DNA of 64,000 nt from Filomicrobium insigne (GCF_900104305.1 NZ_FNJC01000003.1:372001-436000); one strand, 5' to 3'; positions 45,163 through 56,729 are shown, numbered from the stretch's first letter. The notes: generated by a model from the letters alone, not told the origin. Translations and numbers: made by a program.

Positions 45163-45990
45163 ATGTATTCAGTCGTGAAAGCGGCGCTAGGTTCGGCGGC
45201 CGTGGCGGTTTTTGCTGTGCTGTGCGTCCCGGCAAACGCCGCCGATCTAGGTGGTTCCTTAAAGGACGGCTATATCGCTCCGATGCCGGTCGTGCATCGG
45301 CCTGCAGGTCCTTGTTATTTGCGCGCTGATGCGGGCTACTCCATCTCGCAAACGCCCCAGGTCAACTGGCTGGTCACTGACGATGTCACAGGCGAATTCA
45401 TAACCGACGATGTCACCAACGTCTCTATGGAGAACACGTGGCTGGGCGAGGTCGGTGTCGGCTGCGGCTCTGGTTCGCGAGGGCTTCGTGGCGAGTTCAC
45501 GTACAGTTATCGAGGCAAGCGCGACATTGATGGCGAGCCAGGTCTCTGGGATCCGATACCCCTCGACGAGGATCCTCTGCACACCAACGTCGAATCCCAC
45601 ACATTAATGTTCAATGCCTTCTACGACCTCGGTCGTTATTATGGCTTTGTGCCTTATGTCGGCGCAGGCATCGGCGTTAGTTTCAATAAGACGGGGTACG
45701 CATACTTCACCGAGAATCCAAACTTGGTGAATACCATCGACGGTGCCAGTAAAACTTCGTTTGCATGGGCCGTCATGGCAGGTGTCGGCTACCAGATCTC
45801 CGACCGCATGATTCTGGACTTCGGCTACCGTTTCATCGACCTGGGGCAAGCCAAGTCGGGATATCTCGACAATGCTGGTTACGTGAATCCGCGAGTCTAC
45901 ATCGACGATCTGTATGCTCATGAAATCAAGGTTGGTCTGCGCTACCATTTTGGTGGCCGCGATAACTGCTGCCAATATGCAATGAAGTAG
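45163..45990 (+). CDS. Outer-membrane beta-barrel protein (Omp25/Omp31-like)
   Basis: A 275-aa exported protein. Signal peptide to about residue 26 (AALGSAAVAVFAVLCVPANA) with cleavage before ADLGG. The rest alternates hydrophobic and polar residues in beta-strands, ending in HEIKVGLRYHFGG, and matches the surface-porin-like family of rhizobia and Brucella. GCAGGAGGGG precedes the ATG. A terminator follows. Exact function (structural or porin) unknown. Confidence 0.82.
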   Translation: MYSVVKAALGSAAVAVFAVLCVPANAADLGGSLKDGYIAPMPVVHRPAGPCYLRADAGYSISQTPQVNWLVTDDVTGEFITDDVTNVSMENTWLGEVGVGCGSGSRGLRGEFTYSYRGKRDIDGEPGLWDPIPLDEDPLHTNVESHTLMFNAFYDLGRYYGFVPYVGAGIGVSFNKTGYAYFTENPNLVNTIDGASKTSFAWAVMAGVGYQISDRMILDFGYRFIDLGQAKSGYLDNAGYVNPRVYIDDLYAHEIKVGLRYHFGGRDNCCQYAMK

Positions 45991-46033
45991 TGCCCTGGAG
46001 GGCAAGCTTCGTGCAGCCGACCGTGGGATAGAT

Positions 46034-46069
46034 GAGGTCGAACTCCTAATAGGGTTCGGCCTCTTTTTC
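46034..46069 (+). terminator. Terminator after the outer-membrane protein gene
   Basis: GAGGTCGAAC (46034-46043) pairs with GTTCGGCCTC (46054-46063), with one wobble pair, followed by a run of five T. It ends the transcript of the upstream barrel protein. Confidence 0.85.
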
Positions 46070-46290
46070 TGTGACCAACAGTCTGTTTTGTCGCGCTTGC
46101 AGAAAGTGCTGAAGCAACTGATTGATTTGCGATTGATCTTATTGCGAAACACCCGATATATGCTTGTCCTGTGAACTCCCGGGATGCGCGCGAGCGCTCC
46201 GCCGCCGGACCTTAGGACTGGACCGCGGCGCGAGAGCCTGTTACTGGCGTAATTGGAACGCGCCCTTGCCTTCTCGGGCCGATGTCGAAT

Positions 46291-46375
<85 letters not shown>

Positions 46376-46510
46376 ACATGACCCGCGACCGCAATCCGAT
46401 TTCGCGTCACCGAGGCTGCAACCTGCTCGTTGCGAGCCGCTGCATTTGCGCTGAAGGTGGCTTTACGCTGTCGCATGACAATCGAAATTGATCGTAGGTA
46501 AGAATTATCA

Positions 46511-47869
46511 ATGCAGGTCACGGAAACCAGTTCGGAAGGATTGAAGCGCGAGCTTCAGGTGGTCGTTGGCGTCGATGAGCTTAACGAGCGCTTCAGCGCC
46601 CGCTTGAGCGCCATGAAGGATCGCGTGAACCTCAAGGGGTTTCGCAAGGGCAAGGTCCCCGTCGCACATCTGAAGAAGGTGTATGGCAAGGCGGTGATGG
46701 CCGAAGTCCTGGAAGAGGCGGTCAAGGAAACCAGCGTCAAGGCACTGAAGGATCGCGAGGAGCGCCCTGCATTCCAGCCAGCTATCGCGTTGACTGAAGA
46801 CCAGCAGGAAATCGAGAAGATCATCAACGGTGAGGCTGATCTCGCCTATTCGATGACCTTCGAGGTCATTCCGGATATTCAGGTGACCGATCTTGCAAAG
46901 TTGCAGCTTGAGCGGCCGGTCGCTGAGGTGGTTGATGCGGACATCGAGGATGCGCTTGGCCAGCTTCTTGAGCGTAATGTCGCTTATGAAGAGGAAGAGG
47001 GTCGTGCTGCATCCGCAGGCGATCAGATCAACATCGATTTCGTCGGTAAGATCGACGGCGAAGCATTTGAAGGTGGATCGGCAGAAGGTGTTGATCTCGT
47101 CCTTGGACAGGCCCAGTTCATCCCCGGCTTCGAGGAAGGGCTGACAGGGGCGAAGGCAGGTGACACGCCGACCTTGAATATCTCGTTCCCAGAGGATTAT
47201 CCGGCGACCCATCTGGCCGGTAAGGCTGCTGAGTTCGAGGTCAAGGTCAACAAGGTTTCCAAGCCTAAGCAACCCGAAGCCAGTGACGAATTTGCCCAGA
47301 CGTTGGGCATCGAAGACTTGGCAAAGCTGAAAGAGCTGCTGCGTGAGCGCATCACGAGCGAATTCGGCGAGGCCTCGCGCTTGAAGCTTAAGCGGAAACT
47401 TCTCGATCAACTTGAAAAAGCCCACGAGTTTGAGCTTCCACCCTCAATGGTGGATCGCGAATTCGACATGATCTGGGGGCAGCTGACCCGCAACCTCGAA
47501 CAGGAAGGCAAGACGTTCGAGGATGAGGGAAAGCCCGAGGAGGAAGTGCGCAAGGAATACCGCGCCATCGCCGAACGTCGCGTGCGGCTTGGTCTGGTAA
47601 TCGGCGAGATTGGCGACAAGAACAAAATTGACGTCACGTCGGACGAATTGCGCAAGGCTCTCATGGAGCAGGCCCGCCGCTATCCCGGTCAGGAAAAGTT
47701 CGTCTACGAATATTACGAAAAGACGCCCGGCGCTTTGAACGAACTTCGTGCCCCTCTGTTTGAGGACAAGGTCGTCGACTATATCTTGGAGTTGGCGAAG
47801 CCAACCGAGAAGGTTGTCACCAAGGAAGAGCTGTTAAAGCCCGATGAGGACGAGGCGGTTCAGTCTTAA
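46511..47869 (+). CDS. tig: Trigger factor
   Basis: A 452-aa ribosome-associated chaperone. The N-terminal ribosome-binding signature is GFRKGKVPVAHLKKVYG; a central FKBP-like prolyl isomerase domain has DQINIDFVGKIDGEAFEGG and LGQAQFIPGFEEGLTG; a helical C-terminal domain follows. It binds nascent chains at the exit tunnel. First gene of the tig-clpP-clpX-lon run. Confidence 0.96.
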   Translation: MQVTETSSEGLKRELQVVVGVDELNERFSARLSAMKDRVNLKGFRKGKVPVAHLKKVYGKAVMAEVLEEAVKETSVKALKDREERPAFQPAIALTEDQQEIEKIINGEADLAYSMTFEVIPDIQVTDLAKLQLERPVAEVVDADIEDALGQLLERNVAYEEEEGRAASAGDQINIDFVGKIDGEAFEGGSAEGVDLVLGQAQFIPGFEEGLTGAKAGDTPTLNISFPEDYPATHLAGKAAEFEVKVNKVSKPKQPEASDEFAQTLGIEDLAKLKELLRERITSEFGEASRLKLKRKLLDQLEKAHEFELPPSMVDREFDMIWGQLTRNLEQEGKTFEDEGKPEEEVRKEYRAIAERRVRLGLVIGEIGDKNKIDVTSDELRKALMEQARRYPGQEKFVYEYYEKTPGALNELRAPLFEDKVVDYILELAKPTEKVVTKEELLKPDEDEAVQS

Positions 47870-48081
47870 GGTGTCCTTATTGGGCAGGCTTAATTCCCCA
47901 TATTCCACGACCGGCGGGTGATATCCGGCTCGCCCGGCATTGGCGTCGGGTGATGAAACAGGCAGATTGCGTGCGGCGGACGATTCTGGCTCCATGACAA
48001 CATGACTGGACGTCTTACCGTCCGCCCACCGATAGCCCATTTCGGGCGCCCGCCCGTTCGATAAGCAGGAGAAACGACCCC

Positions 48082-48729
48082 ATGCGCGACCCCATCGCAA
48101 CGTTGACGAATACCTTTTGGCCGATGGTCGTCGAGCAGACCAATCGCGGCGAGCGCGGCTACGATCTGCCCTCCCGCCTGCTTAAAGAACGCATCATCTT
48201 TGTGACCGGACCGATCGAAGACCACATGGCTGCATCCATCTGCATGCAGCTGCTGTATTGCGAATCGGAGAACCCGACCAAAGAGATTTCTATGTACATC
48301 AATTCGCCCGGTGGCGTGGTCACGGCCGGCATGGCGATCTACGATACCATGCAGTTCATCCGTCCGCCGATCGCGACTCTTTGTATCGGTCAAGCGGCCT
48401 CTATGGGCTCGCTCCTGCTGTGCGCTGGGGATAAGGGCATGCGCTACGCGCTCTCCAATGCGCGCATCATGGTGCATCAACCCTCCGGCGGCTTCCAGGG
48501 TCAGGCTTCAGATATTGAACGCCACGCTGAAGATATCATCAAGATGAAGCGTCGATTGAATGAAGTGTACGTCAAGCATACATCTCAACCCTACGAGGTA
48601 ATTGAGAAAACGCTTGATCGCGACTACTTTATGACTGCGGAGCAAGCGATGGAATTTGGTCTCGTTGACCAAGTATTAACGAAACGCGCTGACGTGGAGA
48701 CAGAAGATTCAACTCCAAAGGAAAGCTGA
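48082..48729 (+). CDS. clpP: ATP-dependent Clp protease proteolytic subunit
   Basis: A 215-aa serine protease; catalytic triad S107 ([11 protein letters not shown]), H132 (MVHQPSGG) and D181 (DRDYF). It forms a double heptameric ring that degrades proteins unfolded by ClpX, encoded downstream. GCAGGAGAAA precedes the start. A strong terminator follows, so clpX is transcribed separately. Confidence 0.97.
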   Translation: MRDPIATLTNTFWPMVVEQTNRGERGYDLPSRLLKERIIFVTGPIEDHMAASICMQLLYCESENPTKEISMYINSPGGVVTAGMAIYDTMQFIRPPIATLCIGQAASMGSLLLCAGDKGMRYALSNARIMVHQPSGGFQGQASDIERHAEDIIKMKRRLNEVYVKHTSQPYEVIEKTLDRDYFMTAEQAMEFGLVDQVLTKRADVETEDSTPKES

Positions 48730-48751
48730 GCGCGCTATAGTTTGTGCTCTA

Positions 48752-48780
48752 GGCGCGGCGATTCAGCCGCGCCGGTTTTT
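48752..48780 (+). terminator. Terminator after clpP
   Basis: GGCGCGGC (48752-48759) pairs perfectly with GCCGCGCC (48766-48773) around a six-base loop and is followed by GGTTTTT. Confidence 0.9.
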
Positions 48781-49220
48781 CAAAGATAAATGACGGCGCA
48801 AGAGATACTTAGGATCTCATTTGCGGATATTTCGCTGCTTTGACGCTTAGAAGCCCTATTGCCGTCGCCTTGTCGGACAACCATGCCTACGTGGCGGTAG
48901 GGTTATTGGCAGCTAGACGCCCGTTTTCAGCAATTTTTCGATTAGGCTGGGGACGAAGCATTACAAGCGGCTTACAACCTGCCTATGTTAGGCGTTCGAC
49001 GTCACAGTTTTGTGGCAATCTGGTCTTCATGCGGGCCAAGGTGGTGTACGGGCCGTTAATCCAATCTTGATCTGCGCTGGGGTAGCGTGCTCAGATCGGC
49101 TTATTCGGATCCCGTGCCTTCTCAAAGGCCTCGTCCCCCAGATCGCTGGGCGGCCGATAACAGACCGAAACTGGCTAAGGCGCGCAGATCGCGTTCCTCG
49201 ACTACGGGTGAGATAAGAGA
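48781..49220. other. Intergenic region between clpP and clpX
   Basis: About 440 bases with no convincing gene. The clpX promoter must lie here because a terminator isolates clpP, but no clear sigma70 or heat-shock promoter could be picked out by eye. Confidence 0.4.
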
Positions 49221-50474
49221 ATGGCGAACGAGAAGAACACCCTTTATTGCTCCTTCTGCGGAAAGAGCCAGCACGAGGTTCGAAAACTGATTGCCGGGCC
49301 AACCGTGTTCATCTGCGATGAATGCGTTGAACTCTGCATGGATATCATCCGCGAGGAAAACAAGAACACCCTCGTAAAGTCGCGTGACGGCGTTCCAACA
49401 CCACAGGAAATCTGTGAGGTTCTGGACTCTTACGTCATTGGCCAGTATCACGCTAAGCGTGTGCTCTCTGTTGCGGTCCACAACCACTACAAGCGTCTCA
49501 ATCACGCGTCCAAGAACAATGACGTCGAGCTCGCCAAGTCGAACATCCTGCTGGTCGGTCCGACAGGCTGCGGTAAGACGCTGCTGGCGCAAACGCTGGC
49601 GCGTATTCTCGACGTGCCCTTCACGATGGCTGATGCCACGACGCTTACCGAAGCCGGCTATGTCGGCGAAGACGTCGAAAACATCATTCTCAAGCTCCTG
49701 CAGAACGCTGACTACAACGTCGAACGCGCACAGCGCGGCATCGTCTATATCGACGAGGTCGACAAGATCTCGCGCAAGTCTGACAATCCTTCGATTACAC
49801 GCGACGTGTCAGGCGAAGGCGTTCAGCAGGCGCTGCTGAAGATCATGGAAGGGACGGTTGCATCCGTGCCACCACAGGGGGGACGCAAGCATCCCCAGCA
49901 GGAATTCCTGCAGGTTGACACGACCAACATACTTTTCATCTGCGGCGGTGCGTTCGCGGGCCTAGAGAAAATCATTTCTGGCCGCGGGAAAGGATCGTCT
50001 ATCGGCTTTGGCGCGAAGATGCGCAGTTCCGAGGAGCGTCGTACCGGTGAAGTCCTCCGTGAGGTCGAGCCGGAAGATCTCCTGAAGTTCGGCCTCATCC
50101 CCGAATTCATCGGTCGTCTGCCAGTGATCGCAACACTCGAGGACTTGGACGAGGACGCCTTGGTGCAGATCCTTGCCGAGCCCAAGAACGCGCTCGTCAA
50201 GCAGTATCAACGGCTGTTTGAGATGGAAGATGTCAATCTCAACATCACCAACGAGGCTCTACGTTCAATTGCCCGGAAAGCGATCGAGCGCAAGACTGGT
50301 GCCCGTGGATTGAGATCCATCATGGAAGGCATTCTTCTCGACACAATGTATGATTTGCCAGCGCTGAAGGGTGTCGAAGAGATTGTAATAGGTCCGGAGG
50401 TTGTCGAGGGCGGCGCGCGTCCGTTGCGTATCTACGCTGACCGCGCCGAAGAAAAGGGCTCCACTGCGTCCTGA
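49221..50474 (+). CDS. clpX: ATP-dependent Clp protease ATP-binding subunit ClpX
   Basis: A 417-aa AAA+ unfoldase. An N-terminal zinc finger has C10, C13, C32 and C35; Walker A GPTGCGKT spans residues 113-120; Walker B is [10 protein letters not shown]; the ClpP-binding loop region IGFGAKM follows. It recognises ssrA-tagged and other substrates and feeds them to ClpP. Length is normal. Confidence 0.97.
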   Translation: MANEKNTLYCSFCGKSQHEVRKLIAGPTVFICDECVELCMDIIREENKNTLVKSRDGVPTPQEICEVLDSYVIGQYHAKRVLSVAVHNHYKRLNHASKNNDVELAKSNILLVGPTGCGKTLLAQTLARILDVPFTMADATTLTEAGYVGEDVENIILKLLQNADYNVERAQRGIVYIDEVDKISRKSDNPSITRDVSGEGVQQALLKIMEGTVASVPPQGGRKHPQQEFLQVDTTNILFICGGAFAGLEKIISGRGKGSSIGFGAKMRSSEERRTGEVLREVEPEDLLKFGLIPEFIGRLPVIATLEDLDEDALVQILAEPKNALVKQYQRLFEMEDVNLNITNEALRSIARKAIERKTGARGLRSIMEGILLDTMYDLPALKGVEEIVIGPEVVEGGARPLRIYADRAEEKGSTAS

Positions 50475-50825
50475 TCGCGATCAGAAAATTGTTCTGCGGC
50501 GTTGCTGATGCACAATATCGGCACGTCGCAGAGCAACGACAGACAGCGTCGGTGCAGACTTGATCTGATCTGGTGAGCCACCACATTACGTCGGCTGTGC
50601 GTGCTAAGGTTACCAAAAGTGATACGATGGCTCGCTCAAGTCGGGCGGGGGTACCGCAAGCGGTATCGTATGAGTACGCGAAGATGTTAAAGTGACCTCC
50701 GAAAGCAGTCCAAGACTGACGAGGCATCGCTGCCTTTTATCAAGGGGCGCCGGCCTTGGTCGCAAGGGACTGCAAACTCCAGTCGAATGCCCTTCGGTGC
50801 TCGACTTTGATGGACAGGTGATAGA
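50475..50825. other. Intergenic region between clpX and lon
   Basis: About 350 bases without a convincing gene and without a strong terminator. Presumably carries the lon promoter; no defined promoter or operator recognised. Confidence 0.4.
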
Positions 50826-53255
50826 ATGAGCGAAACTAACGAGACACGGTCCCCCGAGCACGGCACGGAGCTGTATCCGGTCCTGCCGTTGCGCGACATC
50901 GTGGTCTTCCCCTACATGATCGTGCCGCTGTTCGTTGGCCGCGAGAAGTCGATTAGCGCCCTCGAAGAGGTGATGCGCAGCGACAAGCATATCCTCTTGG
51001 CGTCCCAAAAGAACGCTGGCGATGATGATCCGGCATCCGACGCAATCTATGAAATGGGCACCCTCGCCTCTGTGCTGCAGCTGCTGAAGTTGCCCGACGG
51101 CACCGTTAAGGTGTTGGTCGAAGGCACGACGCGTGCGCGCATCAAGCGATTCACGGAGAACGCCGAATATTACGAAGCTGAAATCGAGCGCGTCGAAGAG
51201 GAAGTCGGCGCCGAAGAGGAGATTGAAGCTCTCGCACGCTCGACAGTGTCCCAGTTCGAGCAGTACGTGAAACTCAACAAGAAGATTTCGCCAGAGGTGC
51301 TCGGCACGATTAGCCAGATCGAGGACTACTCGAAGCTGGCCGATACGATTGCGTCACACCTAGCGATCAAGATCTCCGACAAGCAGGAGGTTCTCGAGGT
51401 CACGACGATCTCCGAGCGCCTTGAGCGCGTCTACACCTTGATGGAAAGCGAAATCTCCGTTCTCCAGGTCGAGAAGAAGATCCGCTCGCGCGTCAAGCGT
51501 CAGATGGAGAAGACGCAGCGCGAGTACTATCTGAATGAGCAGATGAAAGCCATTCAGAAGGAGCTCGGCGACACGGACGAACGCGATGATATCGCTGAGT
51601 TCGAGGAGAAGATCGAAAACACCAAGCTGTCGAAGGAAGCCCGCGACAAGGCGCTCGCTGAGTTGAAGAAGCTCAAGCAAATGAGCCCGATGTCCGCTGA
51701 GGCAACCGTCGTCCGCAACTACCTGGACTGGTTGTTGTCGATCCCCTGGGGCGTCAAGGGCAAGGTAAAGAAAGACCTCAACGAAGCCGAGTCGATCCTT
51801 GATGCGGAACACTACGGACTGGAGAAGGTCAAGGAACGCATCCTTGAATATCTCGCCGTCCAAAACCGCACAAACAAACTCAAGGGCCCGATTCTGTGCC
51901 TCGTTGGTCCCCCGGGTGTCGGTAAGACCTCGCTTGGCAAATCGATTGCGAATGCGACCGGACGCGAATTCGTTCGCATGAGCCTCGGTGGTGTTCGCGA
52001 CGAAGCTGAGATTCGCGGTCACCGTCGGACCTACATCGGCTCGATGCCGGGGAAGGTCATCCAGTCGATGCGCAAGGCGAAGCGGACCAACCCGCTCTTC
52101 CTGCTCGACGAGATCGACAAGATGGGTTCTGATTTCCGCGGCGATCCGGCAGCGGCATTGCTTGAGGTTCTTGATCCCGAGCAGAACGCTTCGTTCAACG
52201 ATCACTATCTTGAGGTCGACTACGATCTCTCGAATGTGATGTTCGTCACGACGGCCAACACGCTGAATATTCCACCGGCTCTTATGGACCGTATGGAGAT
52301 CATTCGTCTCGCCGGCTACACCGAGGACGAGAAGCTGCAAATCGCCAAGCGGCACTTGCTGCCGCAGCAGCGTCAGTCTCACGGGCTGGAAGAAGGCGAG
52401 TGGATTGTCGAAGATAGCGCGTTGCTCGAGATCATCCGTCGTTACACCCGCGAAGCTGGGGTTCGTTCCTTGGAGCGGGAACTAGCTAAGCTGGCCCGCA
52501 AGGCGGTGAAGGAGATCCTGACATCGTCAAATACCTCGGTAACGGTGACGGAAGAGAACGTCGGCGATTACCTGGGTGTGACCAAGTACCGTTATGGCCA
52601 GGCCGAACTCGAAGATCAGATCGGTATCGTCACGGGACTGGCCTGGACAGAAGTCGGCGGCGAGCTCTTGACCATCGAAGGCATCCGTATGCCCGGTAAA
52701 GGCAAGATGAGCGTCACGGGCAACCTGCGCGATGTGATGAAAGAATCGATTCAGGCCGCGAACGCCTACGTGCGGTCGCGTTCGGTCGATTTCGGAATCT
52801 CTCCGAAGATCTTTGAAAAGTTCGATATCCACGTACACGTGCCGGAAGGTGCGACGCCGAAAGATGGTCCATCTGCTGGTGTTGCGATGGTGACGGCGAT
52901 TGTCTCCGTGTTGTCACAGATTCCTGTCCGCAAGGATGTGGCTATGACCGGCGAAATCACGCTCCGTGGTCGCGTGCTGCCGATCGGTGGTCTGAAGGAA
53001 AAGCTCCTGGCAGCGCTGCGCGGCGGCATCAAGAAAGTCCTGATCCCAGAGGAAAACGTCAAAGATCTCGCTGACATATCCGATGAGATTAAGACGAAAC
53101 TTGAAATCGTCCCGGTCTCAAGAGTCGAAGAAGTGCTGAAGCAGGCGCTCGATCGCATGCCTGAGCCGATCACGTGGGATGAGGATGCCCAGCAGGCCGC
53201 TGCGGTGGCCGAAAAAGGCACTGATAGCACGGACGAACGTCCGGTTGCGCACTGA
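50826..53255 (+). CDS. lon: ATP-dependent Lon protease
   Basis: An 809-aa hexameric protease: N-terminal LON domain ([20 protein letters not shown] in part), AAA+ module with [11 protein letters not shown] and FLLDEIDKM, and a C-terminal protease domain with the Ser-Lys dyad S683 (DGPSAGVAM) and K726 (in [14 protein letters not shown], placed by spacing with E. coli S679/K722). It degrades misfolded and regulatory proteins. A terminator follows. Confidence 0.97.
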   Translation: MSETNETRSPEHGTELYPVLPLRDIVVFPYMIVPLFVGREKSISALEEVMRSDKHILLASQKNAGDDDPASDAIYEMGTLASVLQLLKLPDGTVKVLVEGTTRARIKRFTENAEYYEAEIERVEEEVGAEEEIEALARSTVSQFEQYVKLNKKISPEVLGTISQIEDYSKLADTIASHLAIKISDKQEVLEVTTISERLERVYTLMESEISVLQVEKKIRSRVKRQMEKTQREYYLNEQMKAIQKELGDTDERDDIAEFEEKIENTKLSKEARDKALAELKKLKQMSPMSAEATVVRNYLDWLLSIPWGVKGKVKKDLNEAESILDAEHYGLEKVKERILEYLAVQNRTNKLKGPILCLVGPPGVGKTSLGKSIANATGREFVRMSLGGVRDEAEIRGHRRTYIGSMPGKVIQSMRKAKRTNPLFLLDEIDKMGSDFRGDPAAALLEVLDPEQNASFNDHYLEVDYDLSNVMFVTTANTLNIPPALMDRMEIIRLAGYTEDEKLQIAKRHLLPQQRQSHGLEEGEWIVEDSALLEIIRRYTREAGVRSLERELAKLARKAVKEILTSSNTSVTVTEENVGDYLGVTKYRYGQAELEDQIGIVTGLAWTEVGGELLTIEGIRMPGKGKMSVTGNLRDVMKESIQAANAYVRSRSVDFGISPKIFEKFDIHVHVPEGATPKDGPSAGVAMVTAIVSVLSQIPVRKDVAMTGEITLRGRVLPIGGLKEKLLAALRGGIKKVLIPEENVKDLADISDEIKTKLEIVPVSRVEEVLKQALDRMPEPITWDEDAQQAAAVAEKGTDSTDERPVAH

Positions 53256-53290
53256 CCTGACGCCAGCACCAACCGTGCCATAAAGTCAAG

Positions 53291-53324
53291 GACGCCGCCC
53301 CTGGATTGCCTCGGGCGGCGTCTT
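53291..53324 (+). terminator. Terminator after lon
   Basis: GACGCCGCCC (53291-53300) pairs exactly with GGGCGGCGTC (53312-53321 region) around a twelve-base loop, followed by a short T-stretch. Confidence 0.88.
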
Positions 53325-53522
53325 TATGTCGTCCTATACACCTTATCAGGCGATTTTCCCTGTATTTTCGGGCTTTTCAGCGTGTATTACCTCTTGACGA
53401 CCGCCTATTTTCAGCGCTTTTTGCGACCTCTGTCACGTACAGATCAAGAAGCACCAGGCGAAGTCATCGGTAATGTCCTGATCGCAATTCGGGTGCAGCG
53501 TGAATCAAGGGATTGGAAAGCA

Positions 53523-53795
53523 ATGAGCAAGAAAGACCTCATCGACGCCATCGCCAAAGAATGTGATTTGACCAAGGAGAAGGCGGGCTCGGCTGTCGAC
53601 GCGATGCTTTCGCACATCAAGTCGTCAATGAAGAAGGGCGAAGAGGTACGCATCCCTGATTTTGGAACCTTCAAGGTAACAAAGCGCGCGGCTCGCGACG
53701 GCCGCAATCCGCTTACCGGCGAGACCATCAAGATCAAGGCTTCGAAGGTGGCCAAGTTCACCCCTTCGAAGGGCCTGAAGGATCTGCTCAACTAA
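53523..53795 (+). CDS. hupB: DNA-binding protein HU
   Basis: A 90-aa histone-like protein of the HU/IHF family. It begins MSKKDLIDAIAKECDLTKEKA, shown in part as SKKDLIDAIA, with the beta-arm region GFGTF-like DFGTFKVTKRAARDGRNPLTG and final KFTPSKGLKDLLN. It bends and compacts DNA. The ATG at 53523 is preferred; a 47-codon upstream extension is not part of the family. The lon-hupB-nuo order is common in alphaproteobacteria. Confidence 0.95.
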   Translation: MSKKDLIDAIAKECDLTKEKAGSAVDAMLSHIKSSMKKGEEVRIPDFGTFKVTKRAARDGRNPLTGETIKIKASKVAKFTPSKGLKDLLN

Positions 53796-53831
53796 GAGCA
53801 GGTGCTCGGCATTTGCTGAGAGTACATAATG

Positions 53832-53858
53832 AAGAGGGGCGCACTACGCCCCTCTTTC
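53832..53858 (+). terminator. Terminator after hupB
   Basis: AAGAGGGGCG (53832-53841), loop CACTA, and CGCCCCTCTT (53847-53856) form a perfect ten-base stem followed by T-rich sequence. Confidence 0.9.
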
Positions 53859-53982
53859 GTGTCCCTCCACCTCATAGGAGCGGGACACAAAATCGATTTC
53901 TTGTCGCATCGTTCGTATAAGCGGCAATTCGCCCTCATTGCGCGGCTGGCTTCAGCCCGCTAATGTCTGCGGCTCATGTTGT

Positions 53983-54057
53983 GGGCGGTTAGCTCAGTGG
54001 TAGAGCGCCTCGTTTACACCGAGGATGTCGGGAGTTCGACCCTCTCACCGCCCACCA
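53983..54057 (+). tRNA. tRNA-Val (anticodon TAC)
   Basis: A 75-base tRNA with encoded CCA. Acceptor GGGCGGT/ACCGCCC, D-arm TAGCTCAGTGGTAGAGC, anticodon stem CCTCG/CGAGG around TTTACAC giving TAC, and T-loop GTTCGAC. Confidence 0.96.
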
Positions 54058-54432
54058 TTCTTCCGATTAAGCTACGCTCTTCTTCCCCGCAGGGGCCCGA
54101 TTTGCGGCTCCTCACGCTCTGTCGATCTGACAGCGGCCCGGGGCCCTCTACGAGCGAATCACTCGGTGAGCTTTATCCCCGCTCTCTGAGCGCACGCACG
54201 GAACCAATAGTTTCCCAATGTTGTTCCTGAGGTAACAGGTTTTGCGCGTTGCCTATGCTATCCCGTGGAACCTGCCGTGGGGAGTTTACGCCACGTCAAA
54301 GAGCCCGCCACGATCTCTCCACCGAATCACTTGAGAGGTGGACAAGACAGGATTGCCACTGTGTGTGGTGTGGCGGCGTTGGCATGGTGGCGACCTCTAC
54401 AGCGACCAGGGTAAAGATCAGGAGACGTTCTC
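54058..54432. other. Intergenic region after tRNA-Val
   Basis: About 375 bases in which I see no convincing gene, RNA or repeat. Open frames here are short and lack ribosome-binding sites. Confidence 0.4.
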
Positions 54433-54630
54433 ATGAGCAACGCAATCGCAGATACGTCGATGGCACAGCGACGCACCCTCGATCTCGTTTCAAAGGCGAA
54501 CGATAAGCGCGAACTCGACACCAAGGCTGACGCATTGGTCGCAGAATTGCGCAAAGTCCGCGCTAACGTCGATTCCCTTTTGCGCGCCAGCGATCTCGCC
54601 AGTTTAAAAGCAGAACGCGACGCTGCTTGA
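54433..54630 (+). CDS. Small hypothetical coiled-coil protein
   Basis: A 65-aa protein between two tRNA genes with a good ribosome-binding site (CAGGAGA). After MSNAIADTSMAQRRTL it is rich in Lys, Glu, Asp, Ala and Leu and predicted to be one long helix (KADALVAELRKVRANVDSLL). I do not recognise a family. Cytoplasmic by composition. Confidence 0.6.
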   Translation: MSNAIADTSMAQRRTLDLVSKANDKRELDTKADALVAELRKVRANVDSLLRASDLASLKAERDAA

Positions 54631-54734
54631 ACGTGTGTGAAAAGGCGGTTTCTCCCGCTTGACTTAAGCGTCACGAACACGTACATCCAGCGCTCTGCAA
54701 CGCAGGCATCAACGAGATGCCGAGCGCAAGGATT

Positions 54735-54811
<77 letters not shown>

Positions 54812-55108
54812 TCCTTTCTTTCACTCAGCCCATTTTTGATGTGATGCGCGCCCCCTAATTTGAGGGGGGTGACGTCTACTGTGCCGCGGATAACCTCGCC
54901 GGTCTTGTCCCCAGCACAAGAGGCCTCCACGTTAAAAGAATAGGCGCACCCTCGCTGGCGCAGTTGCGCGGGCCTGAAGGCTAAGCTAACACCTGATCGA
55001 ACAGGCGAACGGCCGTAGCCGCTTCGACCATCCTAGCCCAGTCTAAAAGCTGGGACGCCGCCGTATCCCGGCTGGACGAGGCCAAATGCGGCAAAGGGAT
55101 CTGACTTC
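54812..55108. other. Intergenic region between tRNA-Asp and nuoA
   Basis: Nearly 300 bases without a gene. It should contain the promoter of the nuo operon; none is clear by eye. Confidence 0.4.
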
Positions 55109-55474
55109 ATGACGCAGCTCTTGCTCGAATATCTTCCAATTGCGGTGTTCCTGGCTGTCGCACTCGCGATCGCGTTAGCTATGATGATCGCGCCCTTCAT
55201 CATCGCGGTGCGCAATCCGGACCCGGAAAAGGTTTCGGCTTACGAATGCGGATTTGATGCGTTCGATGACGCCCGCATGAAGTTCGACGTCCGGTTTTAC
55301 CTCGTCTGTCTGCTGTTCATCATTTTCGACCTTGAGATCGCCTTTCTGTTCCCGTGGGCGGCGGCCTTCCGCGACATCGGGTTGTTCGGCTTCTGGTCGA
55401 TGATCATCTTCCTCGCCGTTCTCACGATCGGCTTCATTTACGAATGGAAGAAGGGAGCCCTGGAATGGGATTGA
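55109..55474 (+). CDS. nuoA: NADH-quinone oxidoreductase subunit A
   Basis: A 121-aa membrane subunit of complex I with three helices. [21 protein letters not shown] is the highly conserved first loop (here [19 protein letters not shown]) and [16 protein letters not shown] the second helix. It overlaps nuoB by ten bases. First gene of the nuo cluster. Confidence 0.96.
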   Translation: MTQLLLEYLPIAVFLAVALAIALAMMIAPFIIAVRNPDPEKVSAYECGFDAFDDARMKFDVRFYLVCLLFIIFDLEIAFLFPWAAAFRDIGLFGFWSMIIFLAVLTIGFIYEWKKGALEWD

Positions 55475-56040
55475 TCCTGCCTCCTGAGTTCGTCCGTGAT
55501 ACGCCGCGCGAAGGCGCAGGCGGAGCAACCACCGTCGAGCGTGCAGCAGATCCTTTTTTCACCGACATCAACAATGAGCTGGCGGACAAAGGTTTCCTCG
55601 TCACGAGCACGGACGATCTGATCAACTGGGCACGTACAGGCTCGCTGATGTGGATGACGTTCGGGCTGGCCTGCTGTGCGGTCGAAATGATGCAGGCATC
55701 GATGCCGCGTTATGACGTAGAGCGCTTTGGCTTCGCCCCTCGCGCTTCGCCGCGACAGTCCGACGTGATGATCGTTGCGGGCACGCTGACCAACAAAATG
55801 GCGCCGGCACTTCGCAAAGTGTACGATCAGATGCCTGAGCCGCGTTACGTCATTTCCATGGGGTCATGCGCAAACGGCGGCGGCTACTATCACTACTCTT
55901 ATGCCGTCGTGCGTGGCTGCGATCGGATTGTACCTGTCGATATTTATGTTCCCGGGTGTCCACCGACAGCCGAGGCGCTGGTCTACGGTATCCTGCTGCT
56001 GCAACGAAAGATTAGGCGCACGGGTACGATCGCGCGCTAG
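55465..56040 (+). CDS. nuoB: NADH-quinone oxidoreductase subunit B
   Basis: A 191-aa peripheral subunit carrying the terminal [4Fe-4S] cluster N2. Ligand cysteines are the adjacent pair in LACCAVEMM, then GSCANGGG and VPGCPP. It hands electrons to quinone with NuoD. The ATG at 55465 lies within the end of nuoA; the longer frame from 55354 is not real. Confidence 0.96.
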   Translation: MGLILPPEFVRDTPREGAGGATTVERAADPFFTDINNELADKGFLVTSTDDLINWARTGSLMWMTFGLACCAVEMMQASMPRYDVERFGFAPRASPRQSDVMIVAGTLTNKMAPALRKVYDQMPEPRYVISMGSCANGGGYYHYSYAVVRGCDRIVPVDIYVPGCPPTAEALVYGILLLQRKIRRTGTIAR

Positions 56041-56097
56041 TTGCTAAAACTAGTCGTCGACGACGACCATGCGACCGACGACATCTGAGAAGTGCGG

Positions 56098-56724
56098 ATG
56101 AAAATGGACGAAACCAACGACGATCTGGGCGATTACCTGAACTCCAAGATGGTAACCGCGCTTTTGAGTACGAACGTCGCTTACGGCGAACTCACGATCA
56201 ATATCGCGCGTGAGCACATCCTGCGTGTCCTCAAGTTTCTGCGCGACGATGCCCGCTGCCGTTTCGAAGTGTTGATCGATATCTGCGGCGTGGACTGGCC
56301 AGCGCGCGCTAACCGCTTTGACGTCGTCTACCATCTGCTGTCGCCGCGCAATAATCAGCGCATCCGCGTCAAGCTTGAGGTCAATGAGACAACACCTGTT
56401 CTAAGCGCAGTAGAAGTATTCTCCAACGCGGACTGGTACGAGCGCGAAGCTTACGACATGTATGGCATCCTGTTTTCAGGCCATCCAGACCTGCGCCGTC
56501 TACTGACGGATTACGGCTTCCAGGGATATCCGATGCGCAAGGATTTCCCGCTGACAGGGTATGTCGAGGTCCGTTACGACGACTCCAAGAAGCGCGTCGT
56601 TTATGAGCCTGTGAAGCTCACTCAGGAATTTCGCGCATTCGATTTCGAGAGCCCTTGGGAAGGCACGGAGTACATCCTTCCCGGAGACGAAAAAGCCAGC
56701 CAAGCGCCTGGCAATAAGAGCTAG
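56098..56724 (+). CDS. nuoC: NADH-quinone oxidoreductase subunit C
   Basis: A 208-aa peripheral subunit. The diagnostic stretch is [17 protein letters not shown]-like [16 protein letters not shown] followed by [24 protein letters not shown]. It helps form the quinone-binding module with NuoB and NuoD. ATG at 56098 chosen over a GTG six bases earlier. The next gene is not nuoD, as usual, but a thioesterase. Confidence 0.96.
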   Translation: MKMDETNDDLGDYLNSKMVTALLSTNVAYGELTINIAREHILRVLKFLRDDARCRFEVLIDICGVDWPARANRFDVVYHLLSPRNNQRIRVKLEVNETTPVLSAVEVFSNADWYEREAYDMYGILFSGHPDLRRLLTDYGFQGYPMRKDFPLTGYVEVRYDDSKKRVVYEPVKLTQEFRAFDFESPWEGTEYILPGDEKASQAPGNKS

Positions 56725-56729
56725 TATCG

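Noticed and set aside
51360-52382. Minus-strand open frame of 340 codons inside lon
   Set aside because: It shadows the strongly conserved lon gene and has the skewed composition (Leu, His, Arg, Val) of an antisense frame in GC-rich DNA.
53976-54230. Plus-strand frame starting MLWAVSSVVERLVYTEDVGS
   Set aside because: It is a translation of tRNA-Val itself.
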